From NCBI RefSeq assembly GCF_014655295.1, contig NZ_BNBI01000011.1:62001-126000 (forward strand): 64,000 nucleotides of DNA. Reading direction: 5' to 3'. The position numbers and the translations under genes were made by a program. The first letter of the stretch is position 1. Each line of letters begins with the position of its first letter. This DNA comes from Streptomyces fumanus (GTDB lineage Bacteria; Actinomycetota; Actinomycetes; Streptomycetales; Streptomycetaceae). Below, piece by piece: positions 32,743 to 42,496 of the stretch. The notes under the pieces are model-generated. The model was not told the DNA's origin. It saw nothing but the letters and a program-made list of their open reading frames with translations, and ran no database searches.

Positions 32743-35700
32743 GTGAGCTCCTCTTCCTCCGTCAGGCATCTGCCGCACCCCCAGGTGCGGCAGGGGACCC
32801 GTGGCGCTTACCGACTGGTCCGTACCCCGCCCGCGCGCGTGGACCCCCCTCATCTGGACGCCGCCCAGCGAGCGGTGGTTGACCACCGCGCCGGTCCGCT
32901 GCTCGTCCTCGCCGGCCCGGGCACCGGCAAGACCACCACGCTGGTGGAGTCCGTCGCCGAGCGCATCGCCCGCGGCGCCGACCCCGAACGCATCCTGGTG
33001 CTCACCTTCAGCCGCAAGGCCGCCGTCGAGCTGCGCGACCGCATGGCGCTGCGCACCGGCGCCGCGCGCGCGCCCCGGGCGACCACCTTCCACTCGTTCA
33101 GCTACGCCCTGGTCCGCGCCCACCAGGACAGCGACCTGTTCGTCGAGCCGCTGCGGCTGCTGTCCGGCCCCGAGCAGGACGTCACCGTGCGCGAGCTGCT
33201 GGCCGGCCAGGCCGACCTGGAGCGGCTCGGCCTGGCGCACGTGCGCTGGCCCGACGAACTGCGCGCCTGCCTCACCACCCGCGGCTTCGCCGACGAGGTC
33301 CGCGCGGTGCTCGCCCGCAGCCGTGAGCTGGGCCTCGGCCCGGACGCCCTGGCGGACTTCGCCCGGCGCATCGGCCGCCCCGACTGGCGCGCCGCCGCCG
33401 TGTTCCTCGCCGAGTACCTCGACGTCCTCGACCTCCAGGGCGTCCTGGACTACGCCGAACTCGTCCACCGCGCGGTGCTCCTCACCCACCGCGCGGGCGT
33501 CGCCGAACGCCTCGCCGCCCAGTACGACGCCGTGTACGTCGACGAGTACCAGGACACCGACCCCGCCCAGGTACGGCTGCTGCGCGCCCTGGCCGGCGGC
33601 GGACGCACCCTCGTCGCCTTCGGCGACCCCGACCAGTCGATCTACGCGTTCCGCGGCGCGGACGTCGGCGGCATCCTGGACTTCCCGCACGCCTTCCCCC
33701 GCGCGGACGGCCGCCCGGCACCCGTCCAGGTGCTGCGCACCTCCCGCCGCTCCGGGGCCGCCCTGCTGGACGCCACCCGGCTGCTGACCCGGCGCATGCC
33801 GCTGCCCCGCCTGCCCGCCGACCGGGTCCGCGCCCACCGCGAACTGACCCCGGTGCGCGACGGGGGCCGGGTGGAGGTCTACACGTACCCGACGGCCGGT
33901 ACGGAACTGGACAATGTGGCCGACATCCTGCGCCGGGCGCATCTGGAGGACGGCGTTCCGTGGGGCGAGATGGCGGTCCTGGTCCGGGCCGGTTCCCGCA
34001 CCATCCCGGCCGTCCGCCGCGCCCTGTCCGCCTCCGGCGTCCCCCTGGACGTCGACGGCGACGACCTGCCGCTGCGCCACGAACCGGCGGTGGCCCCGCT
34101 GCTCACGGCGTTGCGCGCGGTGGCGGGCGCGGAGGCGGGCGGCGGCGCGGACGGTGTCGGCGCGGGCGATGGGCCGGGTGGCGCGGTGGCGGGCGGCGGC
34201 GTGGAGGCGGGCGGCGGGCCGGGCGGCGCGGTGGCGGGTGGCGTGGAGGCGGGCGGCGCCCCGGACGGCGCCGCGGCAGGTGGCGGCCCGGACGGCCCGG
34301 AGACGGACAGCGCCCCGGACGGCGCGGTGCCGGGCGCCGGCCCGCGCGACCCGGACGCATGCTGGCTCGACACCGAGACCGCCCTCACCCTGCTCACCTC
34401 GCCCCTGGCCGGCATGGACGCCGCCGATCTGCGCCGGCTCGGCCGGGCCCTGCGCGAAGAGGCCCGGGCCGCCGGTCAGGTGCCGCCCCCGCCGTCGGAC
34501 GAGCTGCTCGCGCGGGCGCTGGCCGAGCCCGAGCGGCTCGCCGTGCACGACCCCGCCTACGCGCGCGGCGCCCAGCGCCTCGGCGCGCTGCTGCGCAAGG
34601 CGAGGGAGCGCCTGGCGGGCGGCGGCACGGCCGAGGAGGCGCTGTGGGACCTGTGGAACGGCACCCCCTGGCCCGGCCGCCTGGAGCGGGCCGCCCGCCG
34701 CGGCGGCGCCGCCGGCCGCAACGCCGACCGCGACCTGGACGCCGTGTGCGCCCTGTTCGCGACCGCCGCGCGCGCGGAGGAGCGCACCGGCGGCCGGGGC
34801 GCCCTGAACTTCCTGGCGGAGATCGACGCCGAGGACATCGCCGCCGACACCCTCGCCCGGCGCGCCGTGCGCCCCGACGCCGTGCGCCTGATGACCGCCC
34901 ACCGCGCCAAGGGCCTGCAATGGCGGCTGGTCGTCGTCGCGGGCGTCCAGGAGGGCCTCTGGCCCGACCTGCGCCGCCGGGGCTCCCTCCTGGAGGCGGA
35001 CCGCATCGGCCGCGACGGACTCGCCGAACCGCTCAGCCCGGGGGCACTGCTCGCCGAGGAACGCCGCCTGTTCTACGTCGCCGCCACGCGCGCGCGTGAC
35101 CGCCTCGTCGTCACCGCCGTCAAGGCCCCGGCCGACGACGGCGACCAGCCGTCCCGGTTCCTCACCGAACTCGGGGTCGAGCCCAAGGACGTCACCGGCC
35201 GCCCGCGCCGCCCCCTGTCCGTCGCCGCGCTCGTCGCCGAGCTGCGCGCCACCACGGTCGACCCCCGGGTCTCCGACGCCCTGCGCGAGGCCGCCGCCCG
35301 CCGTCTGGCCCGCCTCGCCGCGCTCGCCGACGAGGACGGCCGCCCGCTGGTGCCGTCCGCGCACCCCTACCGCTGGTGGGGCATGTTCGAGCCGACCGAG
35401 TCCAAGGTGCCGCTGCGCGACCGGGACCAGCCCGTCGTGCTGTCCGGCAGCGCCCTGGACCAGCTCGCCAACACCTGCGCGCTCCAGTGGTTCCTCGGCC
35501 GCGAGGTCAAGGCCGACGCCCCCGCCACCGCCGCCCAGGGCTTCGGCAACGTGGTCCACGTCCTGGCCGACGAGGTCGCCTCCGGGCACACCCCCGCCGA
35601 CCTCGACGTCCTCATGGAGCGCCTGGACTCGGTGTGGAACGCGCTCGCCTTCGACGCGCCGTGGAAGTCCGAGCAGGAGAAGGCCCACGCGCGCGTGGCC

Positions 35701-36234
35701 CTCGAACGCTTCCTGAAGTGGCACGTCATGGACCGCACCGGCCGCACTCCGGTGGCCAGCGAGCACGACTTCGACGTCACGCTCACGGCAGGCGAGTACG
35801 AGGTGCGCGTCCGCGGCCAGATGGACCGCGTGGAGGCCGACGGCGAGGGCCGCGCCTATGTGGTCGACTTCAAGACCGGCAAGCAGGCGCCCAGCTCCGC
35901 CGAGGTGGCCCGCCACCCGCAGCTCGCCGTCTACCAGCTCGCCGTCCGCGAGGGCGCCGTCGACGAGGTCTTCGACGGCGCCCGGCCCGAACCCGGCGGC
36001 GCGGAACTCGTCCAGTTGCGGCAGGGCGCCGCCAAGCGGGACGGCGGCGAGACGCTGCCCAAGGTGCAGGCCCAGGAACCCCTGGAGGGGGAGTGGGTCG
36101 GCGAGCTGCTGGCCACGGCCGCCGGCAAGGTCCTCGACGAACGGTTCACCCCGACCGCGGGACAGCACTGCGCGCACTGCGCGTTCCGGGCCTCGTGCAG
36201 CGCCCGGCCGGAGGGCCGCCACATCGTCGAGTGA
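32743..36234 (+). CDS. adnA: AdnA-type UvrD-family helicase-nuclease subunit
   Basis: About 1163 residues from GTG 32743 (GTG 32662 in frame is possible). First of a tandem pair matching mycobacterial AdnA-AdnB, the dimeric motor-nuclease that resects DNA ends for recombination. Walker A is LAGPGTGKTTT (about 57), DEYQDTDPAQ (about 266), then GDPDQSIYAFRGAD and LMTAHRAKGLQW. The C-terminal PD-(D/E)XK nuclease has YVVDFKTGKQAP. Cysteines in NTCALQWFLGR and HCAHCAFRASC are spaced for an Fe-S cluster, as in AddB-type nucleases. A strain-like Gly/Ala insertion of about 70 residues (34130-34345) sits inside the helicase region. adnB follows after 99 bases. Confidence 0.92.
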   Translation: MSSSSSVRHLPHPQVRQGTRGAYRLVRTPPARVDPPHLDAAQRAVVDHRAGPLLVLAGPGTGKTTTLVESVAERIARGADPERILVLTFSRKAAVELRDRMALRTGAARAPRATTFHSFSYALVRAHQDSDLFVEPLRLLSGPEQDVTVRELLAGQADLERLGLAHVRWPDELRACLTTRGFADEVRAVLARSRELGLGPDALADFARRIGRPDWRAAAVFLAEYLDVLDLQGVLDYAELVHRAVLLTHRAGVAERLAAQYDAVYVDEYQDTDPAQVRLLRALAGGGRTLVAFGDPDQSIYAFRGADVGGILDFPHAFPRADGRPAPVQVLRTSRRSGAALLDATRLLTRRMPLPRLPADRVRAHRELTPVRDGGRVEVYTYPTAGTELDNVADILRRAHLEDGVPWGEMAVLVRAGSRTIPAVRRALSASGVPLDVDGDDLPLRHEPAVAPLLTALRAVAGAEAGGGADGVGAGDGPGGAVAGGGVEAGGGPGGAVAGGVEAGGAPDGAAAGGGPDGPETDSAPDGAVPGAGPRDPDACWLDTETALTLLTSPLAGMDAADLRRLGRALREEARAAGQVPPPPSDELLARALAEPERLAVHDPAYARGAQRLGALLRKARERLAGGGTAEEALWDLWNGTPWPGRLERAARRGGAAGRNADRDLDAVCALFATAARAEERTGGRGALNFLAEIDAEDIAADTLARRAVRPDAVRLMTAHRAKGLQWRLVVVAGVQEGLWPDLRRRGSLLEADRIGRDGLAEPLSPGALLAEERRLFYVAATRARDRLVVTAVKAPADDGDQPSRFLTELGVEPKDVTGRPRRPLSVAALVAELRATTVDPRVSDALREAAARRLARLAALADEDGRPLVPSAHPYRWWGMFEPTESKVPLRDRDQPVVLSGSALDQLANTCALQWFLGREVKADAPATAAQGFGNVVHVLADEVASGHTPADLDVLMERLDSVWNALAFDAPWKSEQEKAHARVALERFLKWHVMDRTGRTPVASEHDFDVTLTAGEYEVRVRGQMDRVEADGEGRAYVVDFKTGKQAPSSAEVARHPQLAVYQLAVREGAVDEVFDGARPEPGGAELVQLRQGAAKRDGGETLPKVQAQEPLEGEWVGELLATAAGKVLDERFTPTAGQHCAHCAFRASCSARPEGRHIVE
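34130..34345 (+). repeat. Gly/Ala-rich repeat insertion in adnA
   Basis: GCGGTGGCGGGCGGCGGCGTGGAGGCGGGC-type units, 30-45 bases, repeated with changes. The peptide alternates GGGPGGAVAGG and VEAGG. It lies between the two helicase halves and is likely a surface loop. Confidence 0.8.
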
Positions 36235-36333
36235 CCGGCGTGACCCATCGCACCCCAGGGGCTGACCTGCGCCTCTTCCGCCCCGGCCGCCGATCCGGCC
36301 TCGGCTGTCAGTGGCCGCCGCTAGCCTTTCGTC

Positions 36334-39300
36334 GTGCCCGCTCGTATCACCGACCCCGACCAGCTCAAAGAACTCCTCGGCATCCCGTTCACCCCGGAGC
36401 AGACGGCCTGCATCACCGCGCCGCCCGCCCCGCAGGTGATCGTGGCCGGCGCCGGTTCCGGGAAGACCACGGTGATGGCGGCACGCGTGGTCTGGCTGGT
36501 CGGCACCGGCCAGGTCGCCCCCGAGCAGGTGCTCGGCCTGACCTTCACCAACAAGGCGGCCGGTGAACTCGCCGAACGCGTCCGCAAGGCCCTGATCAAG
36601 GCCGGCGTCACCGACCCCGACGCCATCGACCCGGACAACCCGCCGGGCGAGCCGGTGATCTCCACGTACCACGCCTTCGCGGGCCGGCTGCTCACCGACC
36701 ACGGCCTGCGCATCGGCCTGGAGCCCAGCTCCCGGCTGCTCGCCGACGCCACCCGCTACCAGCTCGCCGCGCGGGTGCTGCGCGAGGCCCCCGGCCCCTA
36801 CCCGGCGCTCACCCGCTCCTTCCCCGACCTGGTCGGCGACCTGCTCACCCTGGATTCCGAACTCTCCGAGCACCTGGTCCGCCCCGAGGACCTGCGCGCC
36901 TGGGACGCGGACCTGCTGACCGGCCTCCAGGGCGCCAAGCTCACCAACGCCGACCTGCGCAAGGTCCCCGAGGCCGCCGCCGCCCGCCGCGAGCTGGCCG
37001 ACCTGGTGATCCGCTACCGCGCCGCCAAACGCGACCGCGATCTGCTCGACTTCGGCGACCAGATCGCCCTGTCCGCGCGGCTCGCCACGCTCCCCGAGGT
37101 CGGGCGCGTCCTGCGTGACGAGTTCCGGGTCGTGCTGCTCGACGAGTACCAGGACACCTCGGTGGCCCAGCGCGTCCTCCTGGCGGGCCTCTTCGGCGGC
37201 GGCACCGGCCACCCCGTGACCGCCGTCGGCGACCCCTGCCAGGCCATCTACGGCTGGCGCGGCGCCTCCGTCGCCAACCTCGACGACTTCCCCGAGCACT
37301 TCGCCCGCGCCGACGGGGCCCCCGCCACCCGGCAGTCGCTCAGCGAGAACCGCCGCAGCGGCGGCCGGCTCCTCGACCTCGCCAACGGCCTCGCCGAGCC
37401 GCTGCGCGCGATGCACGCGGGCGTCGAGGCCCTCCGCCCGGCCCCGGGAGCCGAACGCGACGGCCGGGTCCGCTGCGCCCTGCTGCCCACCCACACCGAG
37501 GAGATCGACTGGATCGCCGACTCGATCGCCCACCTGGTGCGCACCGGCACCGCCCCCGGGGAGATCGCCGTGCTGTGCCGTACCGCCACCGACTTCGCGG
37601 AGATCCAGGGCGCCCTGGTGGCCCGGGACGTGCCCGTGGAGGTCGTCGGCCTGTCCGGGCTGCTGCACCTGCCAGAGGTGGCCGACCTGGTCGCCGTCTG
37701 CGAGGTGCTCCAGGACCCCGGCGCCAACGCCGCCCTGGTGCGGCTGCTCACCGGGCCGCGCTGGCGGATCGGGCCGCGCGACCTCGCCCTGCTGGGGCGC
37801 CGCGCCCGGCTGCTGGTCGCCCACGCGCGCGTGACGGACGACGACGACCCCGACCGCCGGCTCGCCCAGGCCGTCGAGGGCGTCGACCCCTCCGAGGTGA
37901 TATCGCTCGCCGACGCCCTGGACACCTTTCTGGAGACGCCGATGGACGGCGCCGGGGACGACGACGGCCTGCCGTTCTCCCCGGACGCGCGGGTGCGCTT
38001 CGCCCGCCTGGCCACCGAACTGCGCGAGCTGCGCCGCTCCCTCGCCGACCCGCTGATGGACGTCCTGCACCGGGTCCTCGCCGTCACCGGCCTGGAGGTC
38101 GAGCTGTCCGCGTCCCCGCACGCGCTCGCCGCCCGCCGCCGCGAGACCCTGTCGAACTTCCTGGACGTCGCCGCCTCCTTCGCCGCCGGCGACAACGAGG
38201 CGACCCTGCTCGCCTTCCTCGGCTTCCTGCGCACCGCCGCCCTGTACGAGAAGGGCCTGGACAACGCCCTCCCCGGCGGCGAGAACACCGTCAAGGTGCT
38301 CACCGCCCACAAGTCCAAGGGCCTGGAGTGGGACGTCGTCGCCGTCCCCGGCCTGGTCACCGGCACCTTCCCCAGCACCCAGGGCCGCGAGAAGTGGACC
38401 GCCCAGGGCAAGGTCCTGCCGCACGCGCTGCGCGGCGACGCCGACACCCTGCCCGACGTCGCCTCCTGGGACTCCCGCGGCCTGAAGTCCTTCCACGAGG
38501 CCATGAAGGAGCACCAGTACACCGAGGAGCTCCGCCTCGGCTACGTCACCTTCACCCGCCCCCGCTCCCTCCTCCTGGGGTCCGGCCACTGGTGGGGCCC
38601 CACCCAGAAGAAGCCCCGCGGCCCGTCCGACTTCCTCCAGGCCCTGTACGACCACTGCGCCGCCGGACACGGCGAGATCGAGGTCTGGGCGGACGAGCCC
38701 GCCGAGGACTCGGAGAACCCCGCGCTGCAGCGGGCCGCCGCCGAGCAGGCGTGGCCGCTGCCGCTGGACGACACGGCCCTCGCCCGGCGCCGCGCGGCGG
38801 CCGAGACGGTCCTCACCCACCTGGAGAACCTCGCCGCCCCGGCCCAGGCCCGCCCCGTCGCCGTCCACGACCCCGACCGCTATGACGACCCCGAGTGGCC
38901 GCCGCCACCGGAGGACGACGAACTCCTCGGCGACCCCTCCTACGAGCCCCCGTACGGCGAACCCCCGTACGACGAGCCCCCGTACGACGGGCCCCTGTAC
39001 GACGAGCCTCCCTACGAGGGCGGTCACCCGGAGGAAGCCGGCCCCTTCCTCGGCGACGCCCCCTGGTCCCCGCACCGCCCGACCGTCCCCCACCAGGCGA
39101 CGCCCCCGGCCGACGGCCCGGACACCGCCCGCCCACACCCGGCGGACCCCGCGGACCCGGAAACCCTCCTCACCCCGGAGGAGGCCCGCACCGTCGCCTC
39201 CTGGGACCGCGACCTCGACGCCCTCGCGGGGGAACTGCTGCGCGCGCGGGAGAGCGTCACCGAGGTGCCGCTGCCGGTCTCGCTGACCGCCACCCAACTG

Positions 39301-39900
39301 CTGCGCCTGGCCGCCGACCCGGACGGCCTCGCCCAAGAGCTGGCCCGGCCCATGCCCCGCCCGCCGCAGCCCGCCGCCCGCCGCGGCACCCGGTTCCACG
39401 CCTGGGTCGAGGCCCGCTTCGAGGCGCTCACCCTGCCCATGCTGGAGCCGGACGAGCTGCCCGGCAGCGAGGCCGAGATCGCCGACGAACACGACCTGGC
39501 CGCCCTCAAGGCGGCCTTCGAACGCACCGAGTACGCCCACCGCACCCCCTACCGCGTCGAGGCCCCCTTCCAGCTCGCCCTCGCCGGCCGCGTCGTACGG
39601 GGCCGTATCGACGCCGTCTACAAGCAGGGCGACGGCGACTCGGCGACGTACGAGATCGTCGACTGGAAGACCGGCCGCACCGGCACCGCCGACCCGCTCC
39701 AGCTCGCGGTGTACCGGCTGGCCTGGGCCGAGCAGCAGGGCGTGCCCCCGGAGGCGGTCACGGCGGCGTTCCTGCACGTGCGCACCGGCGAGATCGAGCG
39801 CCCCGGCGACCTGCCCGGCCGGGCCGCCCTGGAGCGCCTGCTGCTGGGCGGGCCGTACGGTGACGAACCGCACGATCGGGGTGTCGGTGCGGGCCGATAG
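36334..39900 (+). CDS. adnB: AdnB-type UvrD-family helicase-nuclease subunit
   Basis: 1188 residues, GTG at 36334. Walker A is VAGAGSGKTTV, followed by MAARVVWLVGTGQV, a hallmark of AdnB. Other helicase motifs: LLDEYQDTSVAQ, GDPCQAIYGWRGAS, VLTAHKSKGLEWDVV. C-terminal nuclease: YEIVDWKTGRTG. Partner of AdnA: one subunit drives translocation and each nuclease cuts one strand. Unusual: a proline/tyrosine repeat insert (EPPYDEPPYDGP-like, about residues 867-896) encoded by 15-bp units. The M20 peptidase gene begins 11 bases after its stop. Confidence 0.92.
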   Translation: MPARITDPDQLKELLGIPFTPEQTACITAPPAPQVIVAGAGSGKTTVMAARVVWLVGTGQVAPEQVLGLTFTNKAAGELAERVRKALIKAGVTDPDAIDPDNPPGEPVISTYHAFAGRLLTDHGLRIGLEPSSRLLADATRYQLAARVLREAPGPYPALTRSFPDLVGDLLTLDSELSEHLVRPEDLRAWDADLLTGLQGAKLTNADLRKVPEAAAARRELADLVIRYRAAKRDRDLLDFGDQIALSARLATLPEVGRVLRDEFRVVLLDEYQDTSVAQRVLLAGLFGGGTGHPVTAVGDPCQAIYGWRGASVANLDDFPEHFARADGAPATRQSLSENRRSGGRLLDLANGLAEPLRAMHAGVEALRPAPGAERDGRVRCALLPTHTEEIDWIADSIAHLVRTGTAPGEIAVLCRTATDFAEIQGALVARDVPVEVVGLSGLLHLPEVADLVAVCEVLQDPGANAALVRLLTGPRWRIGPRDLALLGRRARLLVAHARVTDDDDPDRRLAQAVEGVDPSEVISLADALDTFLETPMDGAGDDDGLPFSPDARVRFARLATELRELRRSLADPLMDVLHRVLAVTGLEVELSASPHALAARRRETLSNFLDVAASFAAGDNEATLLAFLGFLRTAALYEKGLDNALPGGENTVKVLTAHKSKGLEWDVVAVPGLVTGTFPSTQGREKWTAQGKVLPHALRGDADTLPDVASWDSRGLKSFHEAMKEHQYTEELRLGYVTFTRPRSLLLGSGHWWGPTQKKPRGPSDFLQALYDHCAAGHGEIEVWADEPAEDSENPALQRAAAEQAWPLPLDDTALARRRAAAETVLTHLENLAAPAQARPVAVHDPDRYDDPEWPPPPEDDELLGDPSYEPPYGEPPYDEPPYDGPLYDEPPYEGGHPEEAGPFLGDAPWSPHRPTVPHQATPPADGPDTARPHPADPADPETLLTPEEARTVASWDRDLDALAGELLRARESVTEVPLPVSLTATQLLRLAADPDGLAQELARPMPRPPQPAARRGTRFHAWVEARFEALTLPMLEPDELPGSEAEIADEHDLAALKAAFERTEYAHRTPYRVEAPFQLALAGRVVRGRIDAVYKQGDGDSATYEIVDWKTGRTGTADPLQLAVYRLAWAEQQGVPPEAVTAAFLHVRTGEIERPGDLPGRAALERLLLGGPYGDEPHDRGVGAGR
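38937..39018 (+). repeat. 15-bp in-frame repeat in adnB
   Basis: GACGAGCCCCCGTAC and close variants repeated five to six times encode YEPPYGEPPYDEPPYDGPLY-type sequence. The insert separates the helicase from the nuclease domain. Confidence 0.85.
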
Positions 39901-39910
39901 GCTCGTGACC

Positions 39911-41323
39911 ATGAGCAAGCCCGTTGACAGTGCCGTCAGCGCCGTCCGCACGTACATCGCGCAGCACCGCGCCGCGTTCCTCGACGACCTCGCCGAGTGG
40001 CTGCGGATCCCGTCCGTGTCGGCCCAGCCCGACCACGCGCCCGACGTACGCCGCAGCGCCGACTGGCTGGCCGCCAAGCTCCGGGCGACCGGCTTCCCGA
40101 CCGCCGAGGTCTGGGAGACCCCCGGTGCGCCGGCGGTCTACGCCGAGTGGCCCGCCGCCGACCCCGCGGCGCCCACGGTCCTCGTCTACGGGCACCACGA
40201 CGTGCAGCCCGCCGCCCGCGAGGACGGCTGGCACAGCGACCCCTTCGAGCCCGTCGTCCGCGACAACCGCCTCTACGCGCGCGGTGCCGCCGACGACAAG
40301 GGCCAGGTGTTCTTCCACACACTCGGCGTCCGCGCCCACCTCGCCGCCACCGGCCGCACCGCCCCCGCCGTCACCCTCAAGCTGCTGATCGAGGGCGAGG
40401 AGGAGTCCGGCTCCCCGCACTTCCGCGCCCTCGTCGAGGAGCGGGCCGGGCGGCTGGCCGCCGACGCCGTGATCGTCTCCGACACCGGCATGTGGTCCGA
40501 GGACACCCCCACGGTGTGCACCGGCATGCGCGGCCTCGCCGAGTGCGAGATCCGGCTGTACGGGCCCGACCAGGACATCCACTCCGGTTCCTTCGGCGGC
40601 GCGGTGCCCAACCCCGCCACGGCCGCCGCCCGCCTCGTCGCCGCCCTGCACGACGAGCACGCGCGCGTGGCGATCCCCGGCTTCTACGACGGCGTGATCG
40701 ACCTCACCGACCGGGAACGCGAACTCTTCGCCGAACTGCCCTTCGACGAAGACCGGTGGCTGCGCACGGCCAAGTCCCGCGCGGCGCACGGCGAGGCCGG
40801 CCACACCACCCTGGAGCGCGTCTGGGCCCGCCCGACCGCCGAGGTCAACGGCATCGGCGGCGGCTACCAGGGCCCGGGCAGCAAGACGATCATCCCGTCC
40901 TCCGCCATGGTGAAGCTCTCCTTCCGCCTGGTCGCCGGCCAGGACCCCGACCACGTGGAGAAGGCCGTCCGCGCCTGGGCCGCCGACCGGACGCCCCCGG
41001 GCATCCGCTGCGAGATCGACTTCGGCGCCGCCACGCGCCCGTGCCTGACGCCCCTGGACCACCCGGCGCTGGAGTCGGTGGTCCGGGCCATGGGCCGGGC
41101 CTTCGGCAAACCGGTCCGCTACACCCGCGAGGGCGGCTCCGGCCCCGCCGCCGACCTCCAGGACGTCCTCGGCGCACCGGTGCTCTTCCTGGGCATCTCC
41201 GTCCCCTCCGACGGCTGGCACGCCCCCGACGAGAAGGTCGAGCTGGACCTGCTCCTCAAGGGCGTGGAAACCTCCGCGTACCTCTGGGGCGACCTGGCCG
41301 AGCACTGGCGCCATGCCCCCTGA
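39911..41323 (+). CDS. M20 family metallopeptidase (dipeptidase)
   Basis: 470 residues, ATG at 39911. Metal ligands of the di-zinc M20 family are seen: VLVYGHHDVQP (His, with the following Asp), ARGAADDKGQ (bridging Asp), LIEGEEESGS (general-base Glu and ligand), VSDTGMW (Asp). A dimerisation lid domain follows (residues about 205-355). The likely reaction is dipeptide hydrolysis; cytosolic, no signal peptide. Located directly after adnB but probably functionally unrelated. Confidence 0.9.
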   Translation: MSKPVDSAVSAVRTYIAQHRAAFLDDLAEWLRIPSVSAQPDHAPDVRRSADWLAAKLRATGFPTAEVWETPGAPAVYAEWPAADPAAPTVLVYGHHDVQPAAREDGWHSDPFEPVVRDNRLYARGAADDKGQVFFHTLGVRAHLAATGRTAPAVTLKLLIEGEEESGSPHFRALVEERAGRLAADAVIVSDTGMWSEDTPTVCTGMRGLAECEIRLYGPDQDIHSGSFGGAVPNPATAAARLVAALHDEHARVAIPGFYDGVIDLTDRERELFAELPFDEDRWLRTAKSRAAHGEAGHTTLERVWARPTAEVNGIGGGYQGPGSKTIIPSSAMVKLSFRLVAGQDPDHVEKAVRAWAADRTPPGIRCEIDFGAATRPCLTPLDHPALESVVRAMGRAFGKPVRYTREGGSGPAADLQDVLGAPVLFLGISVPSDGWHAPDEKVELDLLLKGVETSAYLWGDLAEHWRHAP

Positions 41324-41479
41324 CCACCCCGGACCGCCCGGACCCGCACCCCGCGCGGGGCACACTGGAAGGGCCGCCCCGCACCACCGAGCCCTCCCGG
41401 ACCCGGTCGCCACCCGCCGTACGACCCGCTGAACCGCCCGCCGAACAGAACCGCCGCACCGGGGGAGATGGAAGCACCC

Positions 41480-42424
41480 GTGACCACCTGGACCGACCAC
41501 ACCGCCGACCGTCCCATCTCGCTCACCGCCCCGAGCGGCGTCGACCGCGCCGCCCACCACCGTCTCGACGAGGCGTGGCTCGCGGCGGCCTGGAGCCACC
41601 CCTCCACCCGCTGTTTCGTGGTCTCCGGCGGCCAGGTCCTCATCGACGAGACCCCCGACGGGCGCACCGAACTCGTCATGACCCCCTCCTTCGAGGCCCC
41701 GCTCACCGAGGCACACCGCTACTTCCTCGGCATCGACGAGGACGGCGTGGCCTACTTCGCCCTGCAGAAGGACGCGCTGCCCGGCCGCATGGACCAGTCC
41801 GCGCGCCCGGCGGGCCTGCGCGAGGCCGGTCTGCTGCTCTCCCCGCGCGACGCGGGCCTGATGGTGCACGCGGTCGGCCTGGAGAACTGGCAGCGCACCC
41901 ACCGCTTCTGCTCCCGCTGCGGCGAGCGCACCGTGATCGCCGCCGCCGGCCACATCCGCCGCTGCCCCGCCTGCGGCGCCGAGCACTACCCGCGCACCGA
42001 CCCCGCCGTGATCATGGCGGTCACCGACGACAGCGACCGCATCCTGCTCGGCCGCCAGGTCCACTGGCCCGAGGGCCGCTTCTCCACGCTGGCCGGTTTC
42101 GTGGAGCCCGGCGAGTCCATCGAGCAGTCGGTGCGCCGCGAGGTGTTCGAGGAGGCCGGCATCACCGTCGGCCCGGTGGAGTACGTCGCCAGCCAGCCCT
42201 GGCCGTTCCCGTCCAGCCTCATGCTCGGCTTCATGGCCCGCGCGACCAGCACCGACATCACGGTCGACGGCGACGAGATCCACGAGGCCCGCTGGTTCTC
42301 CCGGGACGAACTCGGCGCCGCCTTCGAGTCCGGCGAGGTGCTCCCGCCCTACGGCATCTCCATCGCGGCCCGCCTGATCGAACTGTGGTACGGCAAGCCG
42401 CTGCCGACGCGCGGTTTCCTCTAG
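41480..42424 (+). CDS. nudC: NAD(+) diphosphatase NudC
   Basis: About 314 residues from GTG 41480; ATG 41468 adds four residues but sits directly on its purine run. A zinc ribbon is present (CSRCGERTV and CPACGAEHY) and a perfect Nudix box spans GFVEPGESIEQSVRREVFEE followed by AGI. The SQPWPFPSSLMLGF motif after the box is the NudC-specific NAD-recognition segment. It hydrolyses NAD(H) to NMN(H) and AMP and, in bacteria, removes NAD caps from RNA. Followed by a perfect 17-bp terminator. Confidence 0.93.
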   Translation: MTTWTDHTADRPISLTAPSGVDRAAHHRLDEAWLAAAWSHPSTRCFVVSGGQVLIDETPDGRTELVMTPSFEAPLTEAHRYFLGIDEDGVAYFALQKDALPGRMDQSARPAGLREAGLLLSPRDAGLMVHAVGLENWQRTHRFCSRCGERTVIAAAGHIRRCPACGAEHYPRTDPAVIMAVTDDSDRILLGRQVHWPEGRFSTLAGFVEPGESIEQSVRREVFEEAGITVGPVEYVASQPWPFPSSLMLGFMARATSTDITVDGDEIHEARWFSRDELGAAFESGEVLPPYGISIAARLIELWYGKPLPTRGFL

Positions 42425-42432
42425 GACACGAC

Positions 42433-42471
42433 GAAGGGGTGGCCGTCCCCGCTCGGGACGGCCACCCCTTC
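42433..42471. terminator. Perfect 17-bp hairpin terminator
   Basis: GAAGGGGTGGCCGTCCC (42433-42449) and its exact complement (42455-42471) surround a 5-base loop. Shared by the convergent nudC and mycoredoxin genes. Confidence 0.9.
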
Positions 42472-42496
42472 GGTGGTCGGCGGACCGGCCTTCCGG

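Noticed and set aside
32671..40077. A 2,468-codon open frame on the minus strand opposite adnA and adnB
   Set aside because: It is antisense to two genes with full helicase and nuclease motifs. Its own translation is low-complexity Gly/Val/Gln/Asp with no domain, a typical shadow of high-GC codon bias.
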